Source: Rikenellaceae bacterium
GTDB taxonomy: Bacteria; Bacteroidota; Bacteroidia; Bacteroidales; Rikenellaceae
Direction: 5' to 3'
NCBI GenBank assembly: GCA_015060065.1
Contig: SUZF01000001.1
Coordinates: 88,837-152,836 of the forward strand
Length of the DNA: 64,000 nucleotides
A program made the position numbers and the translations under genes. A model generated the notes under the pieces. It had not been told where the DNA came from and made no database searches. It saw only the letters and a list, made by a program, of their open reading frames with translations. Positions 62,401 to 64,000 of the stretch are shown piece after piece. Within the stretch, counting starts at the first letter, position 1. Each line of letters begins with the position of its first letter.

Positions 62401-63932
62401 GCCTTGGGGTATGACAACGCCTTTTCGTAAGCATTTGCAGAGGTCGAGAAGCTAAAACGCTGGTTATACTGCGCAAAACCATACTCTACCGCAACACGTG
62501 TATTACTTCCATAAGCAGCATCGTCTTTTTTCACACTCATTGACTTGATACGCGGGAAGGGAGTCGGACGACCATACTGATAATATACTCCGGCTGCATC
62601 CGATGCGTTTGTTTCAGAGAGAGCATCGATATCGGCCTGCGTTCTCGGAGTATATGTTGCACCAAGGTCTCGGTCGAGGATACCATAGGTGGTAGTTGCT
62701 CCGCATACTGCCAACATTCGCGGCTGGTCGGTACACCAAATATGCCAAGACCAGAGAATCTCGTTGTTGGAATTGAGTACCACAATAGCAGCATTGCCCT
62801 CGGCATCATTACCCTCATACTTGAAGGTTACATTACCGGTGGTAGCGTCGTAATTCACATTGGTAATAAGGGTCGCGCTCTCGCTCCACGATACGTGTGC
62901 GTAAGCCACATTTTCGAGATTTGCCGTAGCGTTAATCTTGCGTGCGGGGAACGAATAGTATTTAGCCTCGCCTCCCTGCGGAACGATGTAGCAGTTTGCC
63001 ACTCCGTTAGCACTCAAATCGGTTACGTTTGTCGGAATCAGCGAATCGAGATTGATTGCCGACAACGGGCGAATCTTCGAGCGATTAACCTGAATAGCAT
63101 TCTTCGAAGAGATCTGGAATGAGCCTTTGTCGGTCTGCACGCAGATACTCATATTCTCGTAAGTGCGGGGAGGTACCATCACGTAGAACGACGTTGCCTC
63201 GCTCGTGCTTAACTGAACATCCGGGCAAGAGGCATAAGCCATAGCGAAGGTTGTGCCATGGCTTGTGCCTGCCGTAAATGTAGGATTCTCGGCATCGCTG
63301 AAATCGATAGTTCCAAGACCCGACAAACTCTCCTCCTTGTTATGAGAGTTATTACGCAGAGCCACGTGCTTAACCTTCTGCGAGCCTTTGAGTTTAATCT
63401 CCACATAACCGCACAAGTTCTTGAAATCAAGCACCTTGTTCGACAAGTGTGCGCACATCACATTCTGTTCGTCATCGAAAACCTGCTTCGTGCCATCCTG
63501 CGTAACGGTCGTTACCAGCGTGTGGCTCAACAGACCCGTCTCGGTCGAGTAGGTCGATTTAGCCGAATAGGGATAGAATGCGTACTTTGTGTCGATCGGA
63601 ACGTTGAACTCCGCAACCGAGCCTGCGATTGCAGTTGCCTCCCACGCGGTGATTTGACCATCAGCCGAAATTACACCGATAGTGTCGCCCTCGCTCCACA
63701 CAACTTTGCCTCCGTTACCATTGTCTTCGAGCGTGGTACGCGACTCCTCGCCCTCAACCTCTGCCGGCTCATCAACTTCCAGCGACGCGGTAACTGTCAT
63801 CAACTCTTTTGCAGGACCCTCCTCCGGACGTATCTCCTCGGTAGTCGTGATGTCCTCTGTACAACCCACTGCCACAATCGCAGCAACGAGCATCGATACC
63901 AAATAGTAGTAGAACTTTTTCATAATCTTCAT
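59439..63932 (-). CDS. Giant modular surface lipoprotein: fimbrillin-like, FISUMP-like, GLUG repeats, SGNH hydrolase
   Basis: A 1497-residue lipoprotein (lipobox AIVAVGC, Cys24). Residues about 45-300 look like a fimbrillin/Mfa-type beta sandwich (WSEGDTIGVIS, YAFYPYSAKSTY, YVMVPPRTYENM). About 310-720 contain FISUMP-like signatures (GILDRDLGATYTPRT, YYQYGRPTPFPR, DPCPAGYV, GFTIRCRVIDR). About 735-1220 are GLUG-type repeats with recurring GGIVGYAVDSEISEV-like units. The last 260 residues are an SGNH hydrolase: IIGDSIS (Ser1244), HGGTND (Asn1341), CHPNEAG (His1472); the Asp usually three residues before that His is Ser. This suggests an anchored esterase/deacetylase acting on a surface or dietary glycan. 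The start could also be Met4. Confidence 0.85.
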   Translation of the reverse strand: MKIMKKFYYYLVSMLVAAIVAVGCTEDITTTEEIRPEEGPAKELMTVTASLEVDEPAEVEGEESRTTLEDNGNGGKVVWSEGDTIGVISADGQITAWEATAIAGSVAEFNVPIDTKYAFYPYSAKSTYSTETGLLSHTLVTTVTQDGTKQVFDDEQNVMCAHLSNKVLDFKNLCGYVEIKLKGSQKVKHVALRNNSHNKEESLSGLGTIDFSDAENPTFTAGTSHGTTFAMAYASCPDVQLSTSEATSFYVMVPPRTYENMSICVQTDKGSFQISSKNAIQVNRSKIRPLSAINLDSLIPTNVTDLSANGVANCYIVPQGGEAKYYSFPARKINATANLENVAYAHVSWSESATLITNVNYDATTGNVTFKYEGNDAEGNAAIVVLNSNNEILWSWHIWCTDQPRMLAVCGATTTYGILDRDLGATYTPRTQADIDALSETNASDAAGVYYQYGRPTPFPRIKSMSVKKDDAAYGSNTRVAVEYGFAQYNQRFSFSTSANAYEKALSYPKAFYCVRYADATAAATATTGNYYTWYGTKEVYHPYDNSDKLWYSEDANVVSKKVDNDPCPAGYVMDDTNAVKGYINANYYTLRWATGSNTMKYGYYYICPTTESVVWIATAGYRSGTSAIMSSVGENFNHWAASPKRINDNKLTGVRVTLGYGHTAATGKPSVTEAYTQPGQGFTIRCRVIDRTELQNQVITANTFEGEGTEGNPYLIKSSNDLVKLAGLCDGSVVTVDKEDFTVAHYALVNDINMNGVTFTPITPFKGSFDGRDNTISNIKVTPNEDASPTGIFGTTEGATIKNLNISGATVIVTAAAQLYTGGVVGMATDTTISKVSFEGTVSSAATAKNTSDYDSRNSSAVVGGIVGYAVDSEISEVTYYGTVNSTNGQYVGGIVSFLEGGSVKKSLFAKGSDLYTTMNNVGGVAGFMGKDAEISECTVDAPIRSKNGYIGGVTGRMQSGTISKCLVSSNSRVEAFLNNPTSTSYYGTGGIVGKLETVASKGSVAVIENCACYTNISANNYVGGIVGDLISKNNTSIDVKISGCVFQGNLSVAYKNSSSYGLSGGLVGCCNQTNTTGNNTKITDCVALIGEIKFNKKDATSAGFGGLVGYTKTTDYVRCYTNLDLANMVSIEEGKAISEYTNIKYYGALHGRTSGASNNNNFTNVYYLTGQKKGQEVATSETNVETLSISQMTDGTLLNKLKNAGGSWVANADGYPVPTAAPANVGPSTSVTKTRVSIIGDSISTFEGWMPSGYVKFYPIASNPTVVSASQTYWYKLIYKYMSNAMLDKNIAWSGTVVARSTDETYLASDHGAGHCFVERFRDDGMGNPDVIILHGGTNDVGNRGKSIAVHPNYPTYGATSYTKDMCPTDAELAAVFAAADAKTTWDGLLDLNDTSFVEAYVKLLSMMHNKHPKAKVVMVIGDWIHAGTRQAILKIASHYGTKYGYKCVDLQEISPYASYDVIPKESGCHPNEAGFEVMANYIYQKAGSYIDPAN

Positions 63933-63946
63933 CTCGTTTTTAAGGG

Positions 63947-64000
63947 TTAAAAATCAACTTCGTCGTCCTTGCCGACCTCTTCGAGTTCGCCCGAAACAGC
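63947..64000 (-). CDS. C-terminal tail of an upstream gene (5' part off window)
   Basis: The last 17 codons of a frame that runs in from the right edge, ending in an acidic tail (GELEEVGKDDEVDF) and a TAA 14 bases before the modular lipoprotein start. The product cannot be named. The short gap suggests an operon with the lipoprotein, perhaps other surface-protein genes. Confidence 0.5.
   Translation of the reverse strand, partial: AVSGELEEVGKDDEVDF

Noticed and set aside
1..64000. CRISPR array, tRNA, rRNA, insertion sequence or prophage
   Set aside because: No regularly spaced direct repeats of CRISPR type, no tRNA-like cloverleaf with CCA end, and no transposase, integrase or phage protein was recognised. 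The inverted repeats at 49283 and 51511 have no recombinase gene nearby.

Overview
The window looks like a chromosomal segment of a gut Bacteroidota, most likely order Bacteroidales. An Alistipes/Rikenellaceae-like host is my guess from the overall flavour of the proteins and is not proven. The sequence evidence is repeated promoters of the Bacteroidota type (TTTG, about 19-20 bp, TAnnTTTG), a second EF-G that lacks GTPase residues, many lipoproteins with Cys lipoboxes, a BspA-like LRR protein, FISUMP/GLUG-type surface modules, and genes for the futalosine route to menaquinone. No rRNA, tRNA, CRISPR array, transposase or phage gene was recognised.

Layout: nearly everything is on the minus strand. 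(1) 1-4275: a truncated DEAD-box helicase with a large charged insert, a class 3 aldehyde dehydrogenase, an SDR oxidoreductase and a secreted PHP phosphodiesterase. (2) 4378-15468: a de novo purine cluster, in transcription order purE-purL-purF-purM-purN-purH-purD-folD, behind a long structured leader. Two copies of a ~92-bp palindromic element sit inside it. PurF has lost its glutaminase nucleophile. (3) 16011-17579 (+): glycerol-3-phosphate dehydrogenase, then an ECF sigma factor with a possible 43-residue partner. (4) 18815-27618: a run of comEC, a methyltransferase, YihY, a DUF2520 protein, kdsC, and the methionine genes metY-metX-hom. (5) 27814-31653: EF-G2, mqnD, a decayed alpha-L-rhamnosidase start, and mqnB. 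(6) 31741-39679: aminopeptidase P, a GH36-like glycosidase, a three-gene LicD / cytidylyltransferase / AsnB-like module, a U32 protein and a prenyl synthase. (7) 39782-40786 (+): ROK glucokinase. (8) 40859-49120: LolE-like permease, rbfA, a PorT-like barrel, two lipoproteins, folK, holB and a polysaccharide flippase.

(9) 49121-51584 is a visibly AT-richer island. It carries one LRR lipoprotein, exact tandem repeats, a structured leader, and an exact 41-bp inverted repeat at each side. (10) 51585-54893: the nagP-nagA-nagB operon for N-acetylglucosamine use. (11) 55003-59327: RNase HII, a membrane protein that may be leaderless, a frameshifted AraC regulator, a candidate small RNA, MscS and a zinc-ribbon membrane protein. 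(12) 59439-64000: a 1497-residue modular lipoprotein ending in an SGNH hydrolase, and the tail of another gene.

The purine, methionine, menaquinone and GlcNAc genes are ordinary housekeeping. The most unusual signals are the glutaminase-dead PurF, the purine-cluster palindromes, the inverted repeats around the LRR gene, the promoter-hairpin-terminator unit before mscS, the LRR-gene leader RNA, the GLUG-SGNH fusion and the helicase insert.
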